From assembly GCA_036675345.1 (NCBI GenBank), contig JAKFFE010000017.1, forward strand, positions 124,001-188,000: DNA of 64,000 bases, in the 5' to 3' direction. The position numbers were made by a program, and so were the translations under genes. Under the pieces are notes generated by a model. The model was not told the origin of the DNA, did not search any database, and worked only from the letters and a program-made list of their open reading frames with translations. The DNA is from JALYOC01 sp036675345. GTDB lineage: Bacteria; Myxococcota; Myxococcia; Myxococcales; Myxococcaceae. Positions 1-8,370 of the stretch are shown piece by piece (the first letter of the stretch is position 1; each line of letters opens with the position of its first letter).

Positions 1-1704
1 CTGGGGCGCCCTGCCCCGGCGGCCACCCTGGACGCGGTGCTGACGGGGGATGGGCGGCGCCTGCCTCCCACCTCGGAGCTCTCCTTTCCACCGTCGGTCC
101 GCGGGCTGGAGTTCCACTTCGGCGCCCTGGACTTCGATGACGCCGAACAGCTGCGCTTCCGCTACCGGCTGGGGGGGCACGAAGAGGACTGGGTGGAGGC
201 CGGCACCCGCCGGGTGGCGCACTACGCCAACCTCCGCCCGGGCGACTACCAGTTCGAGGTCCAGGTGACCCGCCCCCGCCAGCCCTTTTCCGATCAGCGG
301 GCAAAGGCGGCGGTCACCTTCCAGGCCCACTGGTGGGAGTCGCTGTGGTTCTACGTGCTGGCCGCGGGCCTGGGGACGGCGCTGACCGCCGGCTTCTACC
401 TGCTGCGGGTGGGCCGTCTGAAGAGCCACGAGCGGGAGCTGGAGGCGCGGGTGGCGGAGCGGACCTGCGCCCTGGAGCGGGCCAACGGAGAACTGGACGA
501 GCACCTGCGCACCCTGCGCCAGACCCAGGCCCAGCTGGTGGAGGCGGGCAAGCTGGCCGCGGTGGGCACCCTGGCCGCCGGGGTGGGCCATGAGATCAAC
601 AACCCCTTGGCGTACATCGTCTCCAACCTGCACTTTGCCCGCGCGGAGATCGACGCCCTGGAGCGCGCCTCCACCCCCGCCCAGCGGCAGGAGGCGGTGA
701 CCGAGGTGCAGCAGGCGCTGGAGGAGTCACTGCAGGGTGCGGACCGGGTCCGGCGGATCGTTCAGGATCTGAAGACCTTCTCCCGCAAGGAGGAGGAGGA
801 TCTGCCCGGGCCGGTGGACCTGCACCAGGTGCTGGACTCCGCCACCAAGCTGGCGTCCGGCGAGCTGCGCCACCGGGCGCGGATCACCCGCCAGTACGGA
901 AACCTCTCCAAGGTGGAGGCCAACCCCGGGCGGCTGGGCCAGGTGTTCTTGAACCTGTTGATCAACGCCGCCCACGCCATCCCGGAGGGCCACGCCTCCA
1001 CCCACGAGGTGCTGTTGACCACCCGGCAGGAGGGCAGCTGGGCGGTGGTGGAGATCAAGGACTCCGGGGCGGGGATGTCCCCGGAGGTGCTGGCCCGGAT
1101 CTTCGAACCGTTCTTCACCACCAAGCCGGTGGGGGTGGGGACCGGCCTGGGGCTGTCCTTGTGCCGAACCTATCTGACCGCGATGGGCGCCACCCTGGAG
1201 GCGGAGAGCGCGCCGGGCCGCGGCTCCACCTTCCGACTCCGGCTGAAGCTGGCGGGAGCAGAGGACGCTGCCCGGCCCGAGCCGGTGGCCGCCCCGTCCA
1301 GCCCGGGCGCGATGGGCCGGGTGCTGGTGATCGACGACGACCCGCTGGTGGTCACCGCGCTGACCCGCATCCTCCGGGAGCACCATCAGGTGGACAGCCA
1401 GTCCAGCGCCAGGGAGGCGCTGGAGCTGCTGACCGGACCGCAGCTGCCGTACCACGTGGTGCTCTGCGATCTGATGATGCCGGAGATGACCGGGATGGAG
1501 CTGCACGCCCAGCTGCTCCGCACCCATCCGGAGAGGGCCCGGCAGCTGGTGTTCATCACCGGCGGGGCCTTCACCGAGCAGTCGCGGGAGTTCCTGGAGC
1601 GGGTGGACAACCTGCGGATGGAGAAGCCTTTCCAGCTGGATCAGCTTCGGGAGCTGATCGCCTTGAGGGTGGCAGCGGCGCAGCAGTCCAGGCGCGCCGC
1701 CTGA
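1..1704 (+). CDS. Hybrid sensor histidine kinase with C-terminal receiver (5' partial)
   Basis: The reading frame is open from base 1, so the N-terminus lies outside the window. The visible part starts with a Y_Y_Y-type beta domain (FRYRLGGHEEDW, YANLRPGDYQFEVQV), normally found after sensor propeller repeats, so the missing part is probably a periplasmic propeller. Then come one membrane helix (FYVLAAGLGTALTAGFYLL), a coiled coil, the H-box GHEINNPLAYIVS, an N-box with NAAHA, G-boxes (DSGAGMS, GTGLGLSLC) and a receiver domain (VLVIDDDP, phospho-acceptor Asp in LCDLMMPEM). It should autophosphorylate on His and relay to its own receiver. No output domain follows. The signal it senses is unknown. 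Confidence 0.9.
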   Translation: MGRPAPAATLDAVLTGDGRRLPPTSELSFPPSVRGLEFHFGALDFDDAEQLRFRYRLGGHEEDWVEAGTRRVAHYANLRPGDYQFEVQVTRPRQPFSDQRAKAAVTFQAHWWESLWFYVLAAGLGTALTAGFYLLRVGRLKSHERELEARVAERTCALERANGELDEHLRTLRQTQAQLVEAGKLAAVGTLAAGVGHEINNPLAYIVSNLHFARAEIDALERASTPAQRQEAVTEVQQALEESLQGADRVRRIVQDLKTFSRKEEEDLPGPVDLHQVLDSATKLASGELRHRARITRQYGNLSKVEANPGRLGQVFLNLLINAAHAIPEGHASTHEVLLTTRQEGSWAVVEIKDSGAGMSPEVLARIFEPFFTTKPVGVGTGLGLSLCRTYLTAMGATLEAESAPGRGSTFRLRLKLAGAEDAARPEPVAAPSSPGAMGRVLVIDDDPLVVTALTRILREHHQVDSQSSAREALELLTGPQLPYHVVLCDLMMPEMTGMELHAQLLRTHPERARQLVFITGGAFTEQSREFLERVDNLRMEKPFQLDQLRELIALRVAAAQQSRRAA

Positions 1705-1726
1705 GCTCTGGCATGCTGTGGGGGCG

Positions 1727-2209
1727 ATGAAGGGAAACAACCCGGAGTGTCCGTGCGGTTCGCAGCAGCGGTATGCAGGGTGCTGCCGTCCCTTCCACCG
1801 CGGTGAGGAGGCGCCGGATCCGGAGAGGCTGATGCGCTCGCGCTACGCCGCCTTCTCCCAAGGAGAGGTGGGCTACCTCTACCGGACCCTGGATCCGGAC
1901 CACCCGGACGCGGCCCGACCGGAAGCGGTGGTGGCCGCCGAGATCCGCGCCCTGCGCACCAGGGTCCGCTACGCCCGGCTGCGGATCCTGGAGGCCCCGA
2001 TCCCGCCCCCGGGAGCCAGCGAAGGCCAGGTGCTCTTCCACGCCGAGCTGTACGAGAAGGGCAAGGAGGTCTCCTTCGCGGAGCTCTCTACCTTCCGCCG
2101 TCACGGGGCAGCCTGGCGCTACCACTCCGGGACCCTGCGCGCGATGCGGGCCTCCGACCCCGGTCTCGCCGGGCTGCGGATCGAAGGCTTTGCCTCGGCA
2201 ACACAGTGA
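1727..2209 (+). CDS. YchJ-like SEC-C metal-binding protein
   Basis: About 160 residues. The N-terminus carries the SEC-C type zinc motif (CPCGSQQRYAGCC, then RPFH), followed by the RLMRSRYAAFSQGEVGYL segment typical of the YchJ/UPF0225 family and an NTF2-like alpha/beta body. Family members are small cytoplasmic proteins of unknown biochemical role. The ATG at 1727 is chosen because the zinc motif follows directly; a GTG at 1718 in the same frame would add three residues. It starts just after the kinase gene and could be co-transcribed with it. Confidence 0.85.
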   Translation: MKGNNPECPCGSQQRYAGCCRPFHRGEEAPDPERLMRSRYAAFSQGEVGYLYRTLDPDHPDAARPEAVVAAEIRALRTRVRYARLRILEAPIPPPGASEGQVLFHAELYEKGKEVSFAELSTFRRHGAAWRYHSGTLRAMRASDPGLAGLRIEGFASATQ

Positions 2210-2227
2210 GGTCACCGCCCAGTGACT

Positions 2228-2329
2228 ATGCGCCGCTTCACCGCTGACGAACTCGCGACATTCCTTCGCGCCGTTGATGGGGCGCTGAACGAGCCGGCAA
2301 AGCTGGTGGTCATCATACCCAGCCCTTGA
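2228..2329 (+). pseudogene. N-terminal remnant of a DUF6036-like nucleotidyltransferase
   Basis: A 33-codon frame encodes MRRFTADELATFLRAVDGAL followed by NEPAKLVVI and then ends (IPSP, TGA at 2327). Up to LVVI this resembles the start of DUF6036 / AbiEii-like nucleotidyltransferases, where the next residues should be a glycine-rich GGAA segment. The homology stops there, so the rest of the gene looks deleted or replaced by the opposite-strand gene that overlaps its last bases. The family assignment rests on remembered family pattern only. It could also be a short orphan ORF. Confidence 0.45.
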
Positions 2330-2870
2330 GCAGCGGGAGGGCAGCGAAAGTGCGGATCCCCATCCAGCCGATGCACTCCTCCGGATTGACGTCGATGCCT
2401 CGCTGGACGGCAGCCACCAGATACGAGGGGACGTAGGCGAGGAGGTACCGCTCCAGCTTGATTGATGCGTCCGGGACGTAGTCCACGAAGTACCCGACCC
2501 AGGTGTCCCAGGCGGGGGTGTTGTGAGCGTCGAAGAACCCGTTGCTCACCTGCGCCGCAGCGCCATCGGACAGCGTCTCGTCGGGGCAGAACCACAGCAG
2601 TCGTCCGCGAGGCCCCGTATTCACGGATGGAAGGTCGAAGCGATCCCGACCTCGGAGTGCATTTTCGACGACCGCGTCTGGCGTGGATCCGAGCGGGCCC
2701 CATGAGCGGAGCAACGAGGGATCGGGTAGCGACCACAGTTCGTGCGCGCTCCGCGGGATGCCCTCGGTCCATCTGCGTGCCGTATCGATAGTGCGCGTGA
2801 TCCCGCCGTCGGCGTCTGTCCCGAACCAGCGCGGCGTTCCCTGAACCAACGTGCGGCCTGGTGTCGTCAT
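2313..2870 (-). CDS. Hypothetical protein in an atypical island
   Basis: 185 residues from the ATG at 2870 (MTTPGRTLVQGTPRW); the frame stays open to 2933. I do not recognise a family. The protein is soluble, with many Trp and Tyr residues, no signal peptide and no membrane helix. Recognisable features are TPRWFGTDADGGITRTIDTA near the N-terminus and ECIGWMGIRTFAALPLL near the C-terminus. Codon use is more mixed than in its neighbours, and it ends inside the broken DUF6036-like fragment, which suggests an acquired segment. It could be an effector or immunity-like protein, but nothing visible proves that. Confidence 0.6.
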   Translation of the reverse strand: MTTPGRTLVQGTPRWFGTDADGGITRTIDTARRWTEGIPRSAHELWSLPDPSLLRSWGPLGSTPDAVVENALRGRDRFDLPSVNTGPRGRLLWFCPDETLSDGAAAQVSNGFFDAHNTPAWDTWVGYFVDYVPDASIKLERYLLAYVPSYLVAAVQRGIDVNPEECIGWMGIRTFAALPLLKGWV

Positions 2871-3278
2871 CCGCCTCGCTGCTCCTCCTTCTCGATGCCG
2901 CCGGCCTTTCCTCGGTGCGGCGTCAGACTCCACCCCCTCGGCTCGGCGCGCAAGACCCGAGCTACCCTCTCTGCAACGTGAATCAGACCGTCGACACCCA
3001 GATGTCTCGAGGGCGCCCCAAGCAGAGACGATGATGAGCAGGGTGGTGCCGGAAGAGCGGCTGGCAACGAATCCAGATCGAAGGCCTCCTCACCTGGACT
3101 CCAGGGTGGGGAACGACGCCGCCCACCGCGGGGGCTGAAGACTGGCCGCCAAGAAAGACACCTGTGTCTTTCTCAGCGGCCAGTCTCGTGCGGGAGGTTC
3201 GCGGGGTGCGCGGAGGTTCCCCGGGGCTTCCCGAAGCCCACGACCTGGCGCTGATGAGAATCGCGCGCGGGCGGAGCG
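2871..3278. other. Gene-poor spacer in the atypical island
   Basis: About 400 bases without a convincing gene. Frames open here on both strands have unnatural composition and no recognisable domain. The only clear structure is the long inverted repeat at 3140-3185. Base composition is less G-heavy at third positions than in surrounding genes. Confidence 0.6.
3140..3185. repeat. 46-bp near-perfect inverted repeat
   Basis: The arms GACTGGCCGC (3140-3149) and GCGGCCAGTC (3176-3185) pair perfectly. After two mismatches a second block AAGAAAGACAC/GTGTCTTTCT pairs around a two-base turn near 3162-3163. This gives about 20 base pairs of stem. It lies past the stop of the leftward VOC gene and upstream of the leftward hypothetical gene. 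It could act as a factor-independent terminator for the leftward operon, though a good T-run is lacking, or be a mobile palindromic repeat. Confidence 0.75.
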
Positions 3279-3707
3279 TCACCGCCCGTGCTGCCAGGAC
3301 TTGTAGACGAACTCGAGGCTGTAGCCGTCCGGGTCGAACACGTTGGCCGCGTAGTAGCGCGGGTCGTAGTAGAGCCGCGCGCCGGGAGGCCCATTGTCAG
3401 TGGCGCCTGCCGCCATCGCTGCGGCGTAGGCCGCCTGCACCTCCGCCTGACTGGCCGCCACGAAGCCGAGGTGGACGGCCCGCCCCTCCACCACGCCCGC
3501 GCGCAGCCAGAAGGCCATCCGCCCCTCGCGCCCGAAGCCCTTCAGATCCGGGTGGCCGGGGGGACCGTCCCGCCCGTCGAAGTCATGCGTCTTGACGATC
3601 CCCAGCGGGGCGAGCGCCGCGGTGTAGAAGCGAACCGAGCGGGACAGGTCGCTCACCGCAAGGAAGACGTGGTCGAGAATCGGGGGCCCCGACAGCGCTC
3701 CAGCCAT
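3279..3707 (-). CDS. VOC-superfamily (glyoxalase/bleomycin-resistance fold) protein
   Basis: 142 residues. It opens with a typical VOC strand and helix (ILDHVFLAVSDLSRSVRFYTAAL), contains a central RMAFWLRAG strand, and ends with the paired-module signature AANVFDPDGYSLEFVYK. This is the usual length of a single VOC unit; such proteins dimerise around a divalent metal and act as isomerases, dioxygenases or resistance proteins. The substrate cannot be deduced. Its ATG overlaps the stop of the preceding gene (TAATG), so translation is probably coupled to the secreted-protein gene upstream. Confidence 0.88.
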   Translation of the reverse strand: MAGALSGPPILDHVFLAVSDLSRSVRFYTAALAPLGIVKTHDFDGRDGPPGHPDLKGFGREGRMAFWLRAGVVEGRAVHLGFVAASQAEVQAAYAAAMAAGATDNGPPGARLYYDPRYYAANVFDPDGYSLEFVYKSWQHGR

Positions 3708-4300
3708 TAGATCCCCGCCGGCGGCAAGAACAGCGCCGGCTCCAGCTTCTTCTCCTGGACGGCGGTGGTGGTGAGGGTGATCTCGGTGGTGCCGGCCTTC
3801 TTGTGGATCATCTCCAGCACCATCCCGGACACACCCAGCTTGGCCAGCGCCTTCTCCACCTGCGGGGCCTGCATCGCCGCCTTCCGCACCAGCTTCACCA
3901 ACGACGGGGTGAGCAGCTTGGGCGCCAGGCAGTAGTCCACCTCCACCTCTCCGCCGGTGAGCCGCACCTGGTCACAGCTGTGTCCGGCCACCGTCTTCTT
4001 CCCCAGCCGCTTGCCCTCCAGCACCGCCGGCACCGAGGAGGTGTCCGGGATCACCGGCAGCTTCCGCCAGGCCCCGGTCTGATCCTTCACGTAGGCCTGG
4101 TCGGTGGCCCGGGCGGTGATCAGCACCGTGGTGGAGGTCTGGTGGTTGGGCCCCACCTTCACCTGGGCCTCGCTGCGCACCCCGGCCGCGGAGATCTGGA
4201 CCTTCATCGTCCCCTCCCCGCCCCGCATCTTCAGCTGCTGGGTGATCACCCCCTCGAAGGGCGCGGCCGCGGTCACTACTGCCAGCAAGATTCCGATCAT
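3707..4300 (-). CDS. Secreted DUF4412-like protein
   Basis: 197 residues. The N-terminus MIGILLAVVTAAAPFEGVIT looks like a short signal peptide with a cut near AAA. The body is beta-rich: MKVQISAAGVRSEAQVKV, VLITARATDQAYVKD, HSCDQVRLTGGEVEVDYCLA. The pattern of a drug-or-stress-type strand, a tunable-expression strand and a Cys-containing strand resembles DUF4412 periplasmic proteins. No catalytic motif is visible. It follows the dipeptidase-like lipoprotein gene by 11 bases and overlaps the VOC gene, so the three form one operon. Confidence 0.6.
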   Translation of the reverse strand: MIGILLAVVTAAAPFEGVITQQLKMRGGEGTMKVQISAAGVRSEAQVKVGPNHQTSTTVLITARATDQAYVKDQTGAWRKLPVIPDTSSVPAVLEGKRLGKKTVAGHSCDQVRLTGGEVEVDYCLAPKLLTPSLVKLVRKAAMQAPQVEKALAKLGVSGMVLEMIHKKAGTTEITLTTTAVQEKKLEPALFLPPAGI

Positions 4301-4311
4301 CGCCGTCCCCC

Positions 4312-7300
4312 TTACAGACACTGAGCGATCGGGGGAGTCCCGGTCGCTACCGCCTGGTCCCGCGCCATCTGGCACGAGCGTTCCCACATCCTCACGTAGT
4401 CCTCGGCGGAGTTGAACATCGGGGTCAGGTGCTCCCAGGTCACCCCCACGTTCCGCAGGTCCTGCCAGACATCCGGCAGCATCCCCACGTGGGAGAAGCC
4501 ATCCAGGTTCACGTCCCAGCCGGTGTTCAGGCTGCCCCCGGGCAGCGCCCGCCACTTGAGCATCGGTCGGCCCTGCTTCAGCGGGCCTCCCCCTCCGAAG
4601 GTCACGATCTGCTCCACCTGGGGAAGCATCGCCGAGTCGTCGCGCAGCTCGGTGGCCCGCCGGGCGATCACAGTCTTCTTCTCCGGATCGCCGTCCCAGC
4701 CGGGCACCGTCCAGCGGCGGGCGGGATCGGCGTAGTCGTCGTACTCCACCCCGGAGAACTCCAGCAGCTGCGCCTGGGGGTTGGCCGACGACGGGCAGCC
4801 CGGGTCGCGATCCGCTGGCAGCTTGGAGGCGTTGTCCCGGCACCGGTCGTACAGCTCCGGGGTCCAGTCGCGCGGCGCGCTGGGCAGGTGCAGCCGCTCC
4901 ACCCCATCCTCGATCCAGGTGTCCCGGCGCTGGCGCTTGGCGGTGTCCCCGCTCAGGCAGGCATTGCCGCCAAAGCGGCTGCTCATCCGCGGAGAGGGGC
5001 TGTTCATGTCGGTGGAGGGGGTCACTCCCCGCCCGCCCATGTGCTTGACCATCAGCAGGTACTTGGCCGCATAGGCCTTGGTGCTGTAGTCGCAGTTGTT
5101 GGAGACGGACCGCTCCACCAGCCCGTCCAGGTCGCGGATCACCACCCCGTTCACCCCGGGGGAGACCGCGCCGCCGGCGCGGGAGATCCGCTGCAGCTCG
5201 GCGGGGGTCTTGTCGGTCTCCGCCCCCCAGCCCAGCTGGGCGCGGAAGTCGCGATCCGGATCGTCGGTGACCAGCGGCACCGGCCCATGGCGGGTGTAGC
5301 CGCGCATGTCGCTGTGGATCCCGTGCACCGGGTACTCGCTCTCTCCGCCGTGGGCCGCCACCCCGAAGGCCCGGGTCTGCGCGTGCAGATCCAGCCGGGT
5401 CTGCTGGCCCATGTGATCGGTGTCGATCAGCATCCCCCGGGCCATCAGCGCCTGGGCGAAGGCCGCCCCGCCCGCGGTCAGCCCCTCGGCGTTGGCGTGC
5501 TGGTGGTGGTCCAGGTAGTTGTCCATTACGCTGGGGCGCAGGCTGCCCACGATCGGGAAGAACATCCCCTCCAGGCTGCAGGCTACCGAGCTGCGGCTGA
5601 TCCCGCCCGGGCCCCGCCCCAGCAGCCACTCCATCGAGTCCAGCTTGTTGGCGTACTTGAGGTCGGGGTTGAACCAGGCGTTCTTTCCGTCCCCCGCGGA
5701 GATCACCCGGTGGGTGTTCCCCGCCTCCTCCAGCCCCACCCGGTACTGGATCCCCTCTGCCCCGCCGATGAAGTCCTCCGCCTCGGAGAGCCCGGTGGGC
5801 GGGGTGCGGACCTTGAACCAGCCGTCGTTGCGCAGGTTCCACGGACAGTCCGCCGCCTCCGGGGTGGCGCAGGGGGTGGTGGGCTGGAGGCTGTAGAGGA
5901 TCTCGAAGCTGCCCAGCCCCAGGCCCCCGAACGGAAAGGGCATCGATCCCGGCATCACGATCGGCACCGGGGTCAGCGGGCGCCACACCCCGTCCGCCGG
6001 AGAGCTGTTCTCATCCGCGACCAGGTTCAGGAACATGTTCGCCGAGTTGTAGACGTCGTTGAAGATCCCGGTGCCCCCCAGCGGATTGTTGGTGGCGTGG
6101 ATCGGGGTCACCTTGCGGATCCCCAGGTCGTACAGGTCCTGGACCTGGCGCGGCAGCGTGTCCCCGGCAAAGCGCAGCTTGCCCAGCTCCGGGACCTCGG
6201 TGCCCAGGATCAGGGCCAGCTTGTTCTGGGTGATGATCCGCCGCGCGTCGGCGGGGGTGAGCGCGATCTCGGCGATGTCCCGCAGCGGCCCGGGGGCATA
6301 GCCCTCCGGGTTCCCCACCGGGGCCACCAGCCGCTTCACCGCGTGGACGGTGAGGTGCACCGCCTTCCAGTCGGTCATCCCGGTGGTGCCATCCAGCACG
6401 TACTCCATTGCCCGGTTGTTCAAGGCGTCCACCACCATCAGCCGCAGCCCGCCCTCCCAGGCGCGGCGGATCATGGTGTGGTGGTAGCGCTGGTGCAGCG
6501 CCCCCAGGCCGAAGCCGGAGTGGCGCCCGTCCCGCTGATCCCAGTCCTGCAGCTCGGTGATCCCGTGGATGGTGGTGTCGAAGTCCGGCTTGATCAGGGT
6601 GACCAGGAAGGAGAGGAAGGGCCCAATGGTCAGCCCCCCGGAGGTGGGCATGATCGCCCCGTGGTAGGTGCGGGTGCTGACCGCGGGGGTGGTCATCAGC
6701 CCCACCGTCAAGGCCTCCACCGCCAGGGTGCAGGCGCCCAGCACGCCGGCGGAGAGGATCGGCCCTACGAACGGCACCCACCCCACCGAGACCGAGGCCA
6801 CCGCGCAGGCCCCCAGGCCGGTGGCGTGGATCACCGCCACCAGCTCGCCGGTGACCTGGCAGTTGGTGACCGTGTTGGGCTGCTCCAGCGCCGGGCGCAC
6901 CACCACCCCGTCCTGGGTGATCGCCCCCACCGGGTTGTTGCAGTTGTAGATCTGCTGCACGGTGTCCGCGGCCGCGTCGCCCCAGATGTAGTGCCCCCCC
7001 AGGGTGAGGTTGGCGGCCACGTGGGCGTGGGAGTCGGTCACTCCCCACAGCGGCTGCTGGTGGCTGGTGAGGCCGATCACCGGACGGTCTCCGGGAGTGG
7101 GCGGGGAGAGCCAGTCGGTGTTGGCCGGAGGTTCGGCCAGGCACCGGAAGTCATCCACGTTGATCCAGTACTTCCCCTCGTCCCCGTCCAGGATCCGCCA
7201 GCGCACGGTGCGGCCGCGGAAGTCCTTCACGTCCCAGATCGCGGTCCGGCGCAGGTGATCCCCGTCCACCCGGGCCGAGGAGGCCCGCACCACGATCCAG

Positions 7301-8286
7301 CCCGGCGAGGGCTCCACCACCACCGTCGAGCCCGGCAGCAGCTCCACCGTGCCCACCCCCTGGTACAGCTTGGTCAGATTCGCCTTGTCCGCGTCACCGG
7401 TGGACTGGACCTGCAGCTCCACCCGCTGGCTGGCGTGCGCCGACCCGCCGATCCGGAAGGAGAGGTAGTCCGCGTCCAGCAGGAACGCCGGCGAGACCAG
7501 CTGGCCGGAGAGGTGTTCCCCCATCCGTCCGCCCGGGCGCTGCGCCGGGCTGAAGCGCTGGTCGCTGGAGCCCACCCACCAGTTGCCATGCTGCCGGATG
7601 TCCCGGGAGAACTCCCAGTAGTCCCCGCCCACCGCGGCGAGCGGTGAGCCGGGACCGGAGTCCACGTACCCGGGCGGGAGCAGCCGGTGGATCGACACGT
7701 TGTTGCCGAACACCGGACCGTTGCCGAACACCCCGGAGGACAACCAGGGGTCGTAACGGCCGGACTCGAAGCTCCAGTGCTGGCCGGCGGAGCACACCCC
7801 CTCCGGCTCGGCGGAGACCACCTCCCCGAACGGCGGGAAGGGAACCGGATCGGCCCAGCCCCGACCGGGCACCGGACGGACCCCGGCGTCGGAGGCGGGG
7901 CACAGCTCGGGACGGGAAGGAGAACAGCCCACGAACAGCTCCGGGGGCAGCGGCCGGAAGGGACCGGTGGGAGACTGGGTGCTGGGGAAGCGCTCCTCGG
8001 TGGTGGTGAAGCAGCCCAGCGAAGGCGCGGCGGTGACCCCCTCCACCCACACCCGCTCCCCGGCGCTGTTCACCAGCCAGGCCCCTCCGTCCAGTCGGGT
8101 CCCCCCATCCCCGAACACCATCTCCAGCGGCCAGGTCAGACAGTCCGGCGGCAGCCCGGCGTCGGCCCAGAGATCCCCCTCCAGATTTCCGGGACCGGCA
8201 TCCACGAACGGCGGCTGGGGCGGATCGCACGCCACGGCCAGCACGGTCAGACACAGCAGCAGCGACCCGCGAAGCCGACCCAGCAT
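4312..8286 (-). CDS. Very large M19-like membrane dipeptidase/amidohydrolase lipoprotein
   Basis: 1324 residues with a lipoprotein signal (LLLCLTVLAVAC, lipobox Cys) followed by a Pro/Gly/Asp-rich region and a jelly-roll-like segment. The catalytic half resembles peptidase M19 or related TIM-barrel metal hydrolases: VTDSHAHVAANL near residue 420, ARGMLIDTDHMGQQTRLD, VAAHGGES and TPSTDMNSPSPRM in the C-terminal half, then NLDGFSHVGMLPDVW and GVTWEHLTPMFNSAEDYVRM, which match the end of M19 proteins. A single-domain M19 enzyme is about 350-400 residues, so this one has a long N-terminal extension and large inserts. It is probably cell-surface or periplasmic. The substrate is unknown. Confidence 0.72.
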   Translation of the reverse strand: MLGRLRGSLLLCLTVLAVACDPPQPPFVDAGPGNLEGDLWADAGLPPDCLTWPLEMVFGDGGTRLDGGAWLVNSAGERVWVEGVTAAPSLGCFTTTEERFPSTQSPTGPFRPLPPELFVGCSPSRPELCPASDAGVRPVPGRGWADPVPFPPFGEVVSAEPEGVCSAGQHWSFESGRYDPWLSSGVFGNGPVFGNNVSIHRLLPPGYVDSGPGSPLAAVGGDYWEFSRDIRQHGNWWVGSSDQRFSPAQRPGGRMGEHLSGQLVSPAFLLDADYLSFRIGGSAHASQRVELQVQSTGDADKANLTKLYQGVGTVELLPGSTVVVEPSPGWIVVRASSARVDGDHLRRTAIWDVKDFRGRTVRWRILDGDEGKYWINVDDFRCLAEPPANTDWLSPPTPGDRPVIGLTSHQQPLWGVTDSHAHVAANLTLGGHYIWGDAAADTVQQIYNCNNPVGAITQDGVVVRPALEQPNTVTNCQVTGELVAVIHATGLGACAVASVSVGWVPFVGPILSAGVLGACTLAVEALTVGLMTTPAVSTRTYHGAIMPTSGGLTIGPFLSFLVTLIKPDFDTTIHGITELQDWDQRDGRHSGFGLGALHQRYHHTMIRRAWEGGLRLMVVDALNNRAMEYVLDGTTGMTDWKAVHLTVHAVKRLVAPVGNPEGYAPGPLRDIAEIALTPADARRIITQNKLALILGTEVPELGKLRFAGDTLPRQVQDLYDLGIRKVTPIHATNNPLGGTGIFNDVYNSANMFLNLVADENSSPADGVWRPLTPVPIVMPGSMPFPFGGLGLGSFEILYSLQPTTPCATPEAADCPWNLRNDGWFKVRTPPTGLSEAEDFIGGAEGIQYRVGLEEAGNTHRVISAGDGKNAWFNPDLKYANKLDSMEWLLGRGPGGISRSSVACSLEGMFFPIVGSLRPSVMDNYLDHHQHANAEGLTAGGAAFAQALMARGMLIDTDHMGQQTRLDLHAQTRAFGVAAHGGESEYPVHGIHSDMRGYTRHGPVPLVTDDPDRDFRAQLGWGAETDKTPAELQRISRAGGAVSPGVNGVVIRDLDGLVERSVSNNCDYSTKAYAAKYLLMVKHMGGRGVTPSTDMNSPSPRMSSRFGGNACLSGDTAKRQRRDTWIEDGVERLHLPSAPRDWTPELYDRCRDNASKLPADRDPGCPSSANPQAQLLEFSGVEYDDYADPARRWTVPGWDGDPEKKTVIARRATELRDDSAMLPQVEQIVTFGGGGPLKQGRPMLKWRALPGGSLNTGWDVNLDGFSHVGMLPDVWQDLRNVGVTWEHLTPMFNSAEDYVRMWERSCQMARDQAVATGTPPIAQCL

Positions 8287-8370
8287 GAGCTCCCCCTTGA
8301 ACAGACCGGGTCACCCTATACCCCCCTGGGCGGGCCGGATGTCAGGGCAAGAGTTGTTGCCCCGCTCGGC

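Noticed and set aside
3707..5986. Single 759-codon leftward frame
   Set aside because: Only its last 197 codons are a real gene; the rest is out of frame with the dipeptidase-like gene.
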